Notes: generated by a model from the letters alone, not told the origin. Counted from the stretch's first letter, positions 9,095-17,676 are shown. The stretch: 64,000 bases of DNA from Nocardioides sp. CFH 31398 (GCF_022436705.1 NZ_JAKUHT010000012.1:264917-328916); one strand, 5' to 3'. Translations and numbers: made by a program.

Positions 9095-9759
9095 GCGAGC
9101 AGAGCGACCCGAGGCGGACCCTGGGTGCCGACGAGGTGGCCGAGGCCGCCCCGCCCGGCTGGGCGCACGTGCCGGGGAGGATCCGCGCGGTGTTCGCGAC
9201 CGGTGACTTCGCGACCGGCCTCGCCCTCGTCGACCGCATCGGCGCGGCGGCCGAGGAGGCCGACCACCACCCGGACGTCGTCCTCACCTACCCGACGGTG
9301 ACGGTGAGCCTGTCCAGCCACGACGTCGGCGGCATCACCAGCCGCGACCTCGACCTGGCCCACCGCATCAGCGGGTACGCCGACGAGGCGGGCGTGTCTG
9401 CCGACCCGGCGGCCGTCACCCTGGTCGAGCTAGGCCTCGACACCTGGGCCGGGCAGGAGGTCCAGCCGTTCCTGGCGGCCCTGCTGGGTGGCAGCGCGGA
9501 CGACCGGGAGGTCGTCGACCCGGCCGGTTCCTACCCGACGATCTGGTTCCAGGACGCCGAGGAGCACGAGACCCCGCGGCAGCGCTGGCACCTCGACGTG
9601 TGGGTCCACCGCGACGAGGCGAGGGCACGGGTCGACGCCGTCCTCGCGGCCGGCGGCACGCTCGTCGACGACTCGGAGGCGCCGTCGTTCTGGGTCCTCG
9701 CCGACGCCCAGGGCAACCGTGCCTGCGTGTGCTCCACCGAGGGACGCCGCGGCGCCTGA
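9091..9759 (+). CDS. Pterin-4a-carbinolamine dehydratase / VOC fusion protein
   Basis: A 222-residue two-domain protein. Residues about 8-100 resemble pterin-4a-carbinolamine dehydratase: an ATGDFATGLALVDRIGAAAEEADHHPDV block with the HHP active-site motif, then VTVSLSSHDVGGITSRDLDLAHRI. The remaining residues (about 110-222) form a glyoxalase-like VOC domain (TLVELGLDTWAGQEVQPFLAALLG, then SFWVLADAQGNRACVC). The combination suggests handling of a pterin or pterin-like compound together with a second ligand, but no activity is established. It overlaps the upstream VOC gene by 4 nt and is the last gene before the ilvB leader region. Confidence 0.8.
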   Translation: MSEQSDPRRTLGADEVAEAAPPGWAHVPGRIRAVFATGDFATGLALVDRIGAAAEEADHHPDVVLTYPTVTVSLSSHDVGGITSRDLDLAHRISGYADEAGVSADPAAVTLVELGLDTWAGQEVQPFLAALLGGSADDREVVDPAGSYPTIWFQDAEEHETPRQRWHLDVWVHRDEARARVDAVLAAGGTLVDDSEAPSFWVLADAQGNRACVCSTEGRRGA

Positions 9760-9795
9760 CCGACATCCGAGACGTCCGTCCCGACATCCGAGACG
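9760..9795 (+). repeat. Two 15-bp direct repeats upstream of the ilvB leader
   Basis: CCGACATCCGAGACG occurs at 9760-9774 and again, unchanged, at 9781-9795. The 21-bp start-to-start spacing puts both copies on the same DNA face. They begin at the stop of the preceding gene and lie 15-50 bp upstream of a TTGACG -35-like hexamer (9810-9815). A regulator-binding pair is a reasonable inference; no regulator is identified. Confidence 0.5.
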
Positions 9796-9809
9796 GCTGT
9801 CACACTCGG

Positions 9810-9839
9810 TTGACGGCACGGGAGGCCGGGAGGGACCGT
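9810..9839 (+). promoter_or_regulatory. Candidate promoter of the ilvBNC leader transcript
   Basis: TTGACG at 9810-9815 and GACCGT at 9834-9839 are separated by 18 bp. The second A and last T of the -10 hexamer, its most conserved bases, are present. The -10 ends six bases before the leader ATG at 9846, the spacing seen for leaderless starts elsewhere in this window. Confidence 0.45.
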
Positions 9840-9845
9840 AGCGCC

Positions 9846-9881
9846 ATGCGACGGATCCTCCTCGTACCCACAGACGCGTGA
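9846..9881 (+). CDS. ilvB leader peptide (MRRILLVPTDA)
   Basis: An 11-residue ORF, MRRILLVPTDA. Residues 4-7 are Ile-Leu-Leu-Val, read by ATC CTC CTC GTA; GTA is a rare valine codon in this genome. It ends just inside the first arm of a hairpin series that finishes in an intrinsic terminator before ilvB. This is the classic layout of ribosome-mediated attenuation: shortage of any branched-chain aminoacyl-tRNA stalls the ribosome at codons 4-7 and changes which hairpins form. Streptomyces and Corynebacterium ilvB leaders are built the same way, with different peptide sequences. Confidence 0.85.
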   Translation: MRRILLVPTDA

Positions 9882-9944
9882 GCTGAGCCCCGAGGCTCCC
9901 CACGCGTCCACCCCTCGCCGCCGTTGCTGGCCGAGGGGTTTTTT
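9873..9944 (+). terminator. ilvB attenuator: pause hairpin plus intrinsic terminator
   Basis: The first stem pairs GACGCGTG (9873-9880, overlapping the leader's last codons) with CACGCGTC (9901-9908) and encloses an inner stem GAGCC/GGCTC (9885-9889/9894-9898). The terminator stem is CCCCTCG (9911-9917) with CGAGGGG (9932-9938), followed by six T (9939-9944). CGAGG at 9891-9895 can instead pair with CCTCG at 9913-9917. That would break the terminator, and would be favoured when a stalled ribosome covers 9873-9880. The stems are direct observations; the switch is inference. Confidence 0.85.
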
Positions 9945-10004
9945 GTTGGGCAGACGATGGAACCGACCGACCACCCGGGCACGACACGAACGAAGGAAGA
10001 GCAG

Positions 10005-11786
10005 ATGAGCCAGGCCGAGCCGATCACCGGCGCCCAGAGCCTGATCCGGTCGCTGGAGCACGCCGGCGTCGAGACGATCTTCGGCATCCCCGGCGGCGCC
10101 ATCCTCCCGGCGTACGACCCGCTGATGGACTCCTCCGCCATCCGCCACATCCTCGTGCGCCACGAGCAGGGCGCCGGCCACGCCGCGCAGGGGTACGCCG
10201 CCGCGACCGGCCGCGTCGGGGTCTGCATGGCCACCTCGGGCCCGGGCGCGACGAACCTCGTCACGCCGCTCGCGGACGCGCACATGGACTCGGTCCCGAT
10301 GGTCGCCGTCACCGGGCAGGTCGGCGCCGCGATGATCGGCACCGACGCCTTCCAGGAGGCGGACATCCGCGGCATCACGATGCCGATCACCAAGCACAAC
10401 TTCCTGGTCACCGACCCGGCCGAGATCCCGCAGAAGATCGCCGAGGCGTTCCACATCGCCAGCACCGGGCGTCCCGGGCCGGTCCTGGTGGACGTCGCGA
10501 AGTCGGCGCTGACCGCCCAGACCCGGTTCCGCTGGCCGACCGAGCTGCACCTGCCCGGTTACCGCCCGGTGACGAAGCCGCACGCGAAGCAGATCCGTGA
10601 GGCGACCCGGCTGATCCTGGAGGCCCGTCGTCCGGTGCTGTACGTCGGCGGCGGCACCATCCGCGCCCGTGCGCACCGCGAGCTCGCCGAGCTGGCCGCG
10701 CTGACCGGCATCCCCGTGGTCACCACCCTGATGGCCCGCGGCGCCTTCCCGGACTCGAACCCGCAGCACCTCGGCATGCCCGGCATGCACGGCACGGTGG
10801 CCGCGGTCGCCGGCCTGCAGCGCAGCGACCTGATCATCAGCCTCGGCGCCCGCTTCGACGACCGCGTCACCGGCAACCTTGACTCCTTCGCCCCGAACGC
10901 GAAGGTCATCCACGCCGACATCGACCCGGCCGAGATCGGCAAGAACCGCCACGCCGACGTCCCGATCGTCGGCGACTGCCGCGAGGTCATCAGCGACCTC
11001 CTCGTCGCGCTGCGCACCGCGCAGGACGCCGGCGAGACCGGCGACTACGAGGCCTGGGTGGAGTTCCTCGCGGGGACGAAGAAGAAGTACCCCCTCGGGT
11101 ACGACGCCCCCGCCGACGGCAGCCTCGCCCCGCAGTACGTCATCGAGCGTCTCGGCGCCATCGCCGGTCCCGACGCCATCTACTCCTCCGGCGTCGGCCA
11201 GCACCAGATGTGGGCGGCGCAGTTCATCGACTACGAGAAGCCGAACACCTGGATCAACTCGGGCGGCCTCGGCACCATGGGCTACTCGGTCCCCGCCGCC
11301 ATGGGCGCGAAGGTCGGCTGCCCCGACACCACCGTCTGGTCGATCGACGGCGACGGCTGCTTCCAGATGACCAACCAGGAGCTGGCGACCTGCGCGATCG
11401 AGGGCATCCCGATCAAGGTCGCCGTCATCAACAACCAGTCGCTCGGCATGGTCCGGCAGTGGCAGACGCTCTTCTACAACGAGCGCTACTCCAACACCGA
11501 CCTGCAGCGTCAGTCGCCGCGCGTGCAGCCCGGCACGCCGGTCCGCGTCCCGGACTTCGAGAAGCTCGCGGAGGCGTACGGCTGCGTCGGGCTCTCCTGC
11601 GACACCCCGGGGGAGGTCGACGCGACCATCGCCAAGGCGATGGAGGTGGACGACGTCCCGGTCGTCGTCGACTTCCGTGTGCACCGCGACGCGATGGTCT
11701 GGCCGATGGTCGCCGCCGGCACCAGCAACGACGACATCAAGTACGCGCGCGACCTGGCGCCCGAGTTCGAGAAGGACGACGTCTGA
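10005..11786 (+). CDS. ilvB: Acetolactate synthase large subunit
   Basis: Catalytic subunit of the first common enzyme of Val/Leu/Ile synthesis; it condenses pyruvate with pyruvate or 2-ketobutyrate using ThDP, Mg2+ and FAD. The product is 593 residues. [27 protein letters not shown] (with the ThDP-activating Glu) and the C-terminal ThDP motif [21 protein letters not shown]...NNQ are all present. The ATG at 10005 has a purine-rich ribosome site GAAGGAAGA at 9992-10000. It overlaps ilvN by one base (TGATG), so the two subunits are translationally coupled. Expression should be controlled by the upstream leader/attenuator. Confidence 0.97.
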   Translation: MSQAEPITGAQSLIRSLEHAGVETIFGIPGGAILPAYDPLMDSSAIRHILVRHEQGAGHAAQGYAAATGRVGVCMATSGPGATNLVTPLADAHMDSVPMVAVTGQVGAAMIGTDAFQEADIRGITMPITKHNFLVTDPAEIPQKIAEAFHIASTGRPGPVLVDVAKSALTAQTRFRWPTELHLPGYRPVTKPHAKQIREATRLILEARRPVLYVGGGTIRARAHRELAELAALTGIPVVTTLMARGAFPDSNPQHLGMPGMHGTVAAVAGLQRSDLIISLGARFDDRVTGNLDSFAPNAKVIHADIDPAEIGKNRHADVPIVGDCREVISDLLVALRTAQDAGETGDYEAWVEFLAGTKKKYPLGYDAPADGSLAPQYVIERLGAIAGPDAIYSSGVGQHQMWAAQFIDYEKPNTWINSGGLGTMGYSVPAAMGAKVGCPDTTVWSIDGDGCFQMTNQELATCAIEGIPIKVAVINNQSLGMVRQWQTLFYNERYSNTDLQRQSPRVQPGTPVRVPDFEKLAEAYGCVGLSCDTPGEVDATIAKAMEVDDVPVVVDFRVHRDAMVWPMVAAGTSNDDIKYARDLAPEFEKDDV

Positions 11787-12328
11787 TGTCGACCCACACC
11801 CTGAGCGTCCTGGTCGAGGACAAGCCGGGCGTCCTGGCCCGCATCGCCGGCCTGTTCAGCCGCCGCGGCTTCAACATCGACAGCCTCGCGGTGGGCCCGA
11901 CGGAGCACGAGGACGTCTCCCGCATGACCATCGTGGTCAGCGTCGAGTCGTTCCCCCTCGAGCAGGTCACCAAGCAGCTCAACAAGCTGGTCGAGGTCAT
12001 CAAGATCGTCGAGCTCGAGCCCTCCCAGTCGGTCTCGCGCGAGCTGCTGATGGTCAAGGTCCGCGCCGACGCGACCACCCGCGGCCAGGTGCTGGAGTGC
12101 GTGCAGCTCTTCCGCGCCAAGGTTGTGGACGTCGCTCCCGACGCGGTGACCATCCAGGCCGTCGGCAACGCCGACAAGCTGGCCGACTTCCTGCGGGTGC
12201 TCGAGCCCTTCGGCGTCCGTGAGCTCGTCCAGTCCGGGATGGTCGCCATCGGCCGCGGCTCCCGGTCCATCTCGGAGCGCACCATGCGGCCGGTGCCGAC
12301 CCCGGCGCCGCCGCCGCGCGCGGTCTGA
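11786..12328 (+). CDS. ilvN: Acetolactate synthase small (regulatory) subunit
   Basis: The 180-residue regulatory subunit that binds valine and activates IlvB. The N-terminal ACT domain reads LSVLVEDKPGVLARIAGLFSRRGFNIDSLAVGPTE (residues about 6-40) and a second ACT-like domain starts at LLMVKVRADATTRGQV (about 87). The length and the Pro-rich tail are typical of actinobacterial forms. Its start shares one base with the ilvB stop. ilvC begins 63 bp downstream with its own ribosome site. Confidence 0.96.
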   Translation: MSTHTLSVLVEDKPGVLARIAGLFSRRGFNIDSLAVGPTEHEDVSRMTIVVSVESFPLEQVTKQLNKLVEVIKIVELEPSQSVSRELLMVKVRADATTRGQVLECVQLFRAKVVDVAPDAVTIQAVGNADKLADFLRVLEPFGVRELVQSGMVAIGRGSRSISERTMRPVPTPAPPPRAV

Positions 12329-12391
12329 CAGCGTTCAGACCTGATCGCACCCCGACGTACACACGCAACCCAGCAGAAGGAGCCCACCCTC

Positions 12392-13423
12392 GTGGCGCAG
12401 ATGTTCTACGACGACGACGCCGACCTCTCCCTGATCCAGGACAAGTCCGTGGCCGTGATCGGCTACGGGTCCCAGGGTCACGCCCACGCCCTGTCGCTGC
12501 GCGACTCCGGCGTCGACGTGCGGATCGGCCTCCAGCCCGGCTCGAAGAGCCGCGCCAAGGCGGAGGCGGAGGGCCTGCGGGTCGTCACGCCCGCCGAGGC
12601 GGTCGAGGAGTCCGACGTCGTCGTGATCCTGGCCCCCGACCAGCACCAGCGGAAGCTGTACGCCGAGGAGATCGAGCCCCACCTCGCCGAGGGCGACACC
12701 CTCGTCTTCGGCCACGGCTTCAACATCCGCTTCGGCTACATCACCCCGCCCGAGGGCGTGAACGTCTTCATGGTCGCCCCCAAGGGCCCCGGCCACCTCG
12801 TGCGCCGCGAGTACGTCGACGGCCGCGGTGTGCCCGTGCTCGTCGCCGTCGAGAAGGACCCGTCCGGCAACACCTGGGACCTCGCCCTGTCGTACGCCAA
12901 GGGCATCGGCGGTCTCCGCGCCGGCGGCATCAAGACCACCTTCACCGAGGAGACCGAGACCGACCTGTTCGGCGAGCAGGCCGTCCTGTGCGGTGGCGCC
13001 TCGCAACTGGTCATGTACGGCTTCGAGACCCTCATCGAGGCCGGCTACCAGCCCGAGGTCGCCTACTTCGAGTGCCTCCACGAGCTGAAGCTGATCGTCG
13101 ACCTGATGTACGAGGGCGGCATCGCCAAGCAGCGCTGGTCGATCTCCGACACCGCCGAGTACGGCGACTACGTCTCCGGCCCCCGCGTCATCACGCCGCA
13201 GGTGAAGGAGAACATGCAGGCCGTCCTCGCGGACATCAAGGACGGCTCCTTCGCCAAGCGCTTCATCGACGACCAGGACGCCGGCTCCCCGGAGTTCAAC
13301 GAGCTCCGCGAGAAGGGCGCCCAGCACCCGATCGAGAGCACCGGCAAGGAGCTCCGCAAGCTCATGGCGTGGGTCAAGAGCCACGACTCCGACTACGTCG
13401 AGGGCAGCTCGGCGCGCGGCTGA
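12392..13423 (+). CDS. ilvC: Ketol-acid reductoisomerase (class I)
   Basis: Converts acetolactate or acetohydroxybutyrate to the dihydroxy acids using NADPH and Mg2+. At 343 residues it is the short (class I) form. The Rossmann motif [20 protein letters not shown] is near residues 21-40, with an Arg/Ser-Lys loop (GSKSRAK) after the second strand consistent with NADPH use. The Mg-binding Glu/Asp helix [10 protein letters not shown] is in the C-terminal knotted domain. The GTG at 12392 is preceded by AGAAGGA. It is the last gene of the ilvBNC unit; a strong hairpin follows 10 bp after the stop. Confidence 0.97.
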   Translation: MAQMFYDDDADLSLIQDKSVAVIGYGSQGHAHALSLRDSGVDVRIGLQPGSKSRAKAEAEGLRVVTPAEAVEESDVVVILAPDQHQRKLYAEEIEPHLAEGDTLVFGHGFNIRFGYITPPEGVNVFMVAPKGPGHLVRREYVDGRGVPVLVAVEKDPSGNTWDLALSYAKGIGGLRAGGIKTTFTEETETDLFGEQAVLCGGASQLVMYGFETLIEAGYQPEVAYFECLHELKLIVDLMYEGGIAKQRWSISDTAEYGDYVSGPRVITPQVKENMQAVLADIKDGSFAKRFIDDQDAGSPEFNELREKGAQHPIESTGKELRKLMAWVKSHDSDYVEGSSARG

Positions 13424-14406
13424 GATTCGCCACTGCGGCCCCGGTCGCCCCGCTCGAGGGGGCAGCCGGGGCCGCAGCCGTGTGCGGCCACCGGGACCCC
13501 GCGGGCCGTCAGGAAGGCGGCCACGGCGACGGCCGTGGCGCAGTGCTCGGCGTACACGTGCCGGTGGTCGAGCCTGACGGTCGCGCCGCCCGCTGCGGCG
13601 TGCTCGAGATCCCGCGCGAGGTCGGCGTGCCGCTGCCGTGTCGAGCTGTGGAAGGCGAATCCGTCGAGCTCGACGACCGCCCCACCGTCGTACCCCACGT
13701 CCTCATAGGCGACCCGGGTGCCGTCCCGTCGCCGCTGGCGTCGACCCGTCGGAAGGCCGTGCGCCCGTTCCACGAGGTGCAGGTACCCGTGCTCGAGCAC
13801 CGAGTGCGTGCCGTGTGCTGCGTCGTCCAGCACCGACATCATCCAGGCCCGTCGGGCCACGCACCTGCGCATGTCGAGTGCGACCGCGAGGCGTTGAGGC
13901 GTCGTCCGTCGGGACCGACAGGCGGCGACCAGGACCTCCACCGCCGCCAGGTCGTCGTCGGCGTCTGCCGCGATGTCGATGATCGCCTCCTCGTACCGCC
14001 TGCGGGGAGGCGACGCGTTCCACTGAACGCCGTCCTCGAACCCGCTCACCTGCCGGATGATGACTCCCGGAGGCGCCACCGGCCGCGTCCTCGAACGGTC
14101 GATGGCCACGAAGACCGGGGCGTCGTCGTCCTGGTGCAGCCGCTCGACCGGCCGGAGGGCCGACGCCCCGTCCAGAGCCGCCGGCCAGCACGAGAGGACC
14201 GCGGCCCACGCTCGCTGCCGCCACGTGGGTCGACCGGTGTGGTCGACGTACACGCCGCGCCACAGGCGAGCCCACTCCTTGCGGCGCAGCAGTCGTGCGA
14301 TGTCGTGCGGCCTGAGCCCGTGGTCCTCGGCCTGGCGCCGCGTGACGACGCCGTCCTGGTGCGTCAGCAATCGCACCAGGTCGGGTGGGAGGGAGCGATC
14401 GGGCAC
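13393..14406 (-). CDS. AbiEi-like antitoxin-domain protein with C-terminal DUF559-type nuclease-like region
   Basis: A 337-residue protein. The N-terminal part ([45 protein letters not shown], residues about 10-55) is the winged helix found in AbiEi antitoxins of type IV toxin-antitoxin systems. The C-terminal part ([35 protein letters not shown], about 245-280) resembles DUF559/very-short-patch-repair-like nuclease folds, with the D-G-x-x-x-H-S pattern. No AbiEii toxin partner is next to it. Such solitary proteins are common in actinobacteria and their role is unknown. The GTG at 14406 is chosen as the first start before the winged helix. The last 31 bp overlap the 3' end of ilvC on the opposite strand. 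Confidence 0.75.
   Translation of the reverse strand: MPDRSLPPDLVRLLTHQDGVVTRRQAEDHGLRPHDIARLLRRKEWARLWRGVYVDHTGRPTWRQRAWAAVLSCWPAALDGASALRPVERLHQDDDAPVFVAIDRSRTRPVAPPGVIIRQVSGFEDGVQWNASPPRRRYEEAIIDIAADADDDLAAVEVLVAACRSRRTTPQRLAVALDMRRCVARRAWMMSVLDDAAHGTHSVLEHGYLHLVERAHGLPTGRRQRRRDGTRVAYEDVGYDGGAVVELDGFAFHSSTRQRHADLARDLEHAAAGGATVRLDHRHVYAEHCATAVAVAAFLTARGVPVAAHGCGPGCPLERGDRGRSGESQPRAELPST
13433..13477 (+). terminator. Long hairpin after ilvC, likely transcription end
   Basis: CTGCGGCCCCGG (13433-13444) pairs perfectly with CCGGGGCCGCAG (13466-13477); the 21-nt loop holds an inner GCCCC/GGGGC pairing. There is no T-run, as is common for high-GC actinobacterial terminators. It starts 10 bp after the ilvC stop and lies inside the 3' end of the converging gene on the other strand, so it could act in both directions. 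Confidence 0.6.
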
Positions 14407-14477
14407 ACCCGAGAGCCTGCGCCATCGAGGCGCTGTCTCGCTGGACTCACGCTCCCTGCCTGTGGACAGCCCGTCCT

Positions 14478-14516
14478 GCACCGGGTTTGACCCACCTGGT
14501 GGATCAAATCCGGTGC
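14478..14516. promoter_or_regulatory. 19-bp-arm inverted repeat in a divergent promoter region
   Basis: GCACCGGGTTTGACCCACC (14478-14496) and GGTGGATCAAATCCGGTGC (14498-14516) are inverted copies separated by one base, with only two G-T type mismatches. The element lies between the divergent AbiEi-like gene (start 14406) and the DHFR-like gene (start 14594). An operator serving one or both genes, or a cruciform, is possible. Confidence 0.6.
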
Positions 14517-14593
14517 GAGACCTGACCGATGAGTCCGGGGCGCGCCTCTGGTCGGATAGCCCGGAAGCACGGACCGCACCGGAGGAGAAGCGC

Positions 14594-15148
14594 ATGGCCC
14601 AGATCGTCGTCACCACCTTCCTGTCGCTCGACGGGGTCATGGACTCCCCGGGCGGCGGCGAGCACCCGGCCGCCGGCTGGACGTTCAAGGACGTCGAGCT
14701 CGACGAGGCCGCCTACGCCATCAAGGGTCGCGAGACCGAGGAGGCCACCGCGCTGCTGCTCGGCCGCGTCAGCTACGACGAGTTCGCCCCGGTGTGGCCG
14801 ACGATGGAGGAGTTCGCCCACTACAACGCAATCCCCAAGTACGTCGTGTCCTCCACCCTCAGCGACCCCGAGTGGAACAACACCTCGGTCCTGCGCTCCC
14901 TCGACGAGGTCGCCGCGCTGAAGGAGTCGCACGAGGGGCACATCCAGGTCCACGGCAGCGCGAGGCTCGCCCAGGGCCTCGCCGCAGCGGGACTGGTCGA
15001 CCGCTACCACCTGCTGACGTTCCCGGTGGTGCTCGGCGGCGGGAAGCGCCTGTTCGGCGACGAGCACCTGCACCAGAGGCTCACCCTCGTCGAGCACGCG
15101 GCGTACGGCAACGGCGTCACCCTCGGCGTGTACGACGTGCAGCGCTAG
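14594..15148 (+). CDS. Dihydrofolate reductase-family (RibD C-terminal-like) protein
   Basis: A 184-residue NADPH-dependent reductase-like protein of the RibD-C / DHFR superfamily. IVVTTFLSLDGVMDSPGG at the N terminus, TALLLGRVSYDEFAPVWP (residues about 54-71), GHIQVHGSARLAQGLAAAGLVDRYHL and FPVVLGGGKRLFGD are the standard blocks of this family. Most such proteins have no assigned substrate and are neither true FolA nor RibD. The ATG at 14594 has a strong ribosome site GGAGGAGAAG at 14581-14590. Its stop overlaps that of the converging ABC-F gene in a shared CTAG. Confidence 0.9.
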   Translation: MAQIVVTTFLSLDGVMDSPGGGEHPAAGWTFKDVELDEAAYAIKGRETEEATALLLGRVSYDEFAPVWPTMEEFAHYNAIPKYVVSSTLSDPEWNNTSVLRSLDEVAALKESHEGHIQVHGSARLAQGLAAAGLVDRYHLLTFPVVLGGGKRLFGDEHLHQRLTLVEHAAYGNGVTLGVYDVQR

Positions 15149-16736
15149 CCCAGCCCCAGGCGCCGGTCCACGCCGATCTCGTCCAGGAACCGCTCGTCGT
15201 GGCTGACCACGATGAGCGCGCCGCGGTAGGCGGCGAGCGCCGCGACCAGCGCGTCGTACGACGCCAGGTCAAGGTTGTTCGTGGGCTCGTCGAGCAGCAG
15301 CAGCTGCGGGGGAGGCTCGGCGAGCAGCAGGGCCGCGAGGGTGGCCCGGAAGCGCTCACCGCCCGACAGCCCGCCGGCGGGGCGGTCGGCCGCGGCGCCA
15401 CGGATGCCGAAGCGGGCCAGCCGCGCCCGCACCGTGTTCGCGTCCGCCTCCGGGGCGCGGTCGGCGACGTTCCGGGCCACGGACAGCGACGGGTCGAGGA
15501 CGGCGTAGCGCTGGGGGAGCAGGCCGTGCGGGACGCCGATCCGCACCGAGCCGGACGCCGGCGCCACGTCCCCGACCAGCGTGTGGACCAGGGTCGACTT
15601 GCCGGACCCGTTCGGTCCGGTCACCGCGAGGCGGGTCGGCCCGTCGAGGGCGAGGTCGACCGACAGCCCCGTCCGCAGGACGAGGTCGGCGGTCTGGAGG
15701 ACCACCGTGCCGCGCGGCACCGCCGTCCCGGGCAGGTCCACGCGGATGGCGTCGTCGTCGCGCAGGCGGGCCTCGGCGTCCTCCAGCCGGCCCGGGCGCC
15801 CTCGAGGCGGGCGTCGTGCAGGGCGCGGTAGTCGCCGGCGTTCCTCTCCGAGCGGTTCCGCCAGAAGTCCTGCGCACCCTTGCCCATGTTCGACCGGGCG
15901 GCGTTGCGGGCGCCCTGCCGCTTGCGCTGGGCGAGCAGGCGCTCCGCCTCGACGCGGTCCCGCTGCTGGCGTCGTACGTCGGCCCGTGCGGTCGCGACCG
16001 CCCGCGCGGCGGAGTCCTGCTCCGCCTCGACCTGGGCGCGGTAGGCGGTCCAGCCGCCGCCGTACCAGGTCACCGAGCCGGCCCGCAGGTCCCCGACGCG
16101 GTCGACGAGCTCGAGCAGGTCGCGGTCGTGGCTGACCACGAGCAGCGTGCGCGACCACCCGGCCAGCACCTCGTGCACCCGGTCGCGGGCCTCGGCGTCG
16201 AGGTTGTTGGTCGGCTCGTCGAGCAGCAGGACGTCGGGCTGGGCGAGCACAGCCCGGGCCAGGCCGAGGCGCACGACCTCGCCGCCGGACAGCTGCGTCA
16301 GCCGCCGCGACAGGACGTCGTCGGGCAGCCCGAGGCGGGCGAGCGCGGCGGTCGCGCGCTCCTCGACGTCCCAGCCGTCGCCGACGGCGTCGAAGTCCTC
16401 CGGCGCGACGGACCCGGCCTCGACGCGGCGGAGCGCGTCGAGGGTGTCGTCGACGCCGAGGAAGGCGGCGACCGAGGTGTCGTCCGCCCAGGCGAGGTCC
16501 TGGCGTAGGTGCTCGACGCGGCCGGCGACGTGCACGTGGCCCGACGTGGGCTCCAGCTCGCCGGCGAGGACGCGCAGCAGCGTGGTCTTGCCGGCACCGT
16601 TGGCGCCGACCAGGGCGCTGCGACCCGGCGGGAGCGCCAGGTCGAGGCCGGTGAGGGCGGTGGTGCCGTCGGGCCAGACGACCTCGACCGAGTCGAGGGT
16701 GGCGGCGGCAGGGGAGGACGGACGGGACGAGGGCAT
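15145..16736 (-). pseudogene. ABC-F ATPase, interrupted by a frameshift near 15790
   Basis: A soluble ABC-F protein (ribosome-associated translation factor / antibiotic-protection type, two ABC domains without membrane segments). Domain 1: Walker A GANGAGKTT, signature QLSGGE, Walker B LLLDEPTNNLD. A charged linker follows (RADVRRQQRDRVEAERLLAQRKRQGARNAARSNMGK would be the coiled arm; only part is quoted in the findings). Domain 2: GPNGSGKST, LSGGERFRATL, LLLDEPTNNLD. The two halves are in different frames: the first reads from 16736 to about 15797, and the second resumes around 15788 to the stop at 15145. Adding one C/G in the run near 15788-15797 restores HDARLEGARARLEDAEARL. This is either a recent mutation or a sequencing error. 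Confidence 0.85.
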
Positions 16737-16860
16737 GGGTGCTCCAGGGAGTACGCGCGACGGACGGGCGGCGGACTCAACCGAGCAACGGGACCTCGCT
16801 GGGCAGACGGCAGGACGTCGTCCACGGTAGGGGCGGTGCGCGGCGGGCGCGACCGGTTTC

Positions 16861-17565
16861 CTAGCGCTCGACCCGCCCGGGTCGCGCCACGCGGTCGAGC
16901 AGTCGGACCCCCTCCCGGGCCTCGACGTCGACGCGGCGGACCACCCGGCCGGACCCCGCCGCCGGGAGGGGGACGTCGTACGCCCAGGGGCCGGCGGCGA
17001 GCCGCATCACCTGCGTCACGAGGACGGCGCTGCCGCGACGGGAGACGAGATCGACGAGCAGGACCGGGTCCGTGCCGCCGTTGGTCCGCAGCACCTGGCT
17101 GCGCAGGAGCGTCCCGCCGGGGATCCCGTCCGGGGCCCGGGGGTCTGGCGCCAGCGGCGTCAGGGTCGAGTCCGTCACCCGCAGGCCGTCGACACGGACG
17201 CAGGGTCCCTCGGAGCGGAGGCGGCGGACCCAGGCGCCGGCCGCGGCGGCGTCGCGGTGGAGCGTCAGCTCCCTGGTCACCGTCAGGCCGTCGACACGAC
17301 GGAGGTCGGAGACCTGGTCGCGCACGTCGGGGTCCGTCGGGGGACTCGGTCGACCCTGCGGGCCGGTGCAGAGGGTGCCGAAGCCGATGCCGAAGCGGGC
17401 GACGACCCCCGGCCGGAGCGCGCGCGCCCGTTCCCGCACGGCGTCGTCCTCGGGCAGCACCCCGATGGTGTCGGTCGGCTCCGGCGGTCGGGCGGCGGGC
17501 TCGTCCGCCGCGGAGCAGCCACCGAGCAGCAGCACGGAGGCCGCGATGACGCCGAGCCGCCGCAT
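16861..17565 (-). CDS. Putative lipoprotein, unknown function
   Basis: A 234-residue exported protein. MRRLGVIAASVLLLGGCSAADEP is a lipoprotein signal with lipobox LLGGC, the lipid-bearing Cys being residue 17. The mature part is a mixed alpha/beta sequence without a motif I recognise; two cysteines (LCTGPQ about residue 65 and GPCVRV about residue 121) might form a disulfide. It is divergent from the iron-regulated efeU gene, sharing the 111-bp region that holds the iron box, so iron control is possible but unproven. The gene ends 124 bp before the ABC-F start on the same strand. Confidence 0.75.
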   Translation of the reverse strand: MRRLGVIAASVLLLGGCSAADEPAARPPEPTDTIGVLPEDDAVRERARALRPGVVARFGIGFGTLCTGPQGRPSPPTDPDVRDQVSDLRRVDGLTVTRELTLHRDAAAAGAWVRRLRSEGPCVRVDGLRVTDSTLTPLAPDPRAPDGIPGGTLLRSQVLRTNGGTDPVLLVDLVSRRGSAVLVTQVMRLAAGPWAYDVPLPAAGSGRVVRRVDVEAREGVRLLDRVARPGRVER

Positions 17566-17634
17566 GGGTCCCCCTCCGGACGAGTGCGGCGAGCATAGGC
17601 AGGCCCGTCGAACCTGTGAGGATTCACAGCAAGG

Positions 17635-17653
17635 TTTGGTGAGGCATACCTAA
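17635..17653 (+). promoter_or_regulatory. DtxR/IdeR-type iron box upstream of efeU
   Basis: TTTGGTGAGGCATACCTAA matches the 19-bp consensus TTAGGTTAGGCTAACCTAA at 15 positions. It overlaps the expected -35 region of a promoter whose -10 is TAGATT (17663-17668), eight bases before the efeU GTG. Fe-loaded IdeR/DmdR bound here would repress efeUOB. Confidence 0.8.
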
Positions 17654-17676
17654 GTCCGACGGTAGATTCCTGGTCC

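Noticed and set aside
16737..16860. Upstream ORF regulating the ABC-F gene by attenuation
   Set aside because: A GTG-initiated frame exists, but it runs without stop into the ABC-F gene. No terminator/anti-terminator pair is visible, and the candidate -10 overlaps its start.
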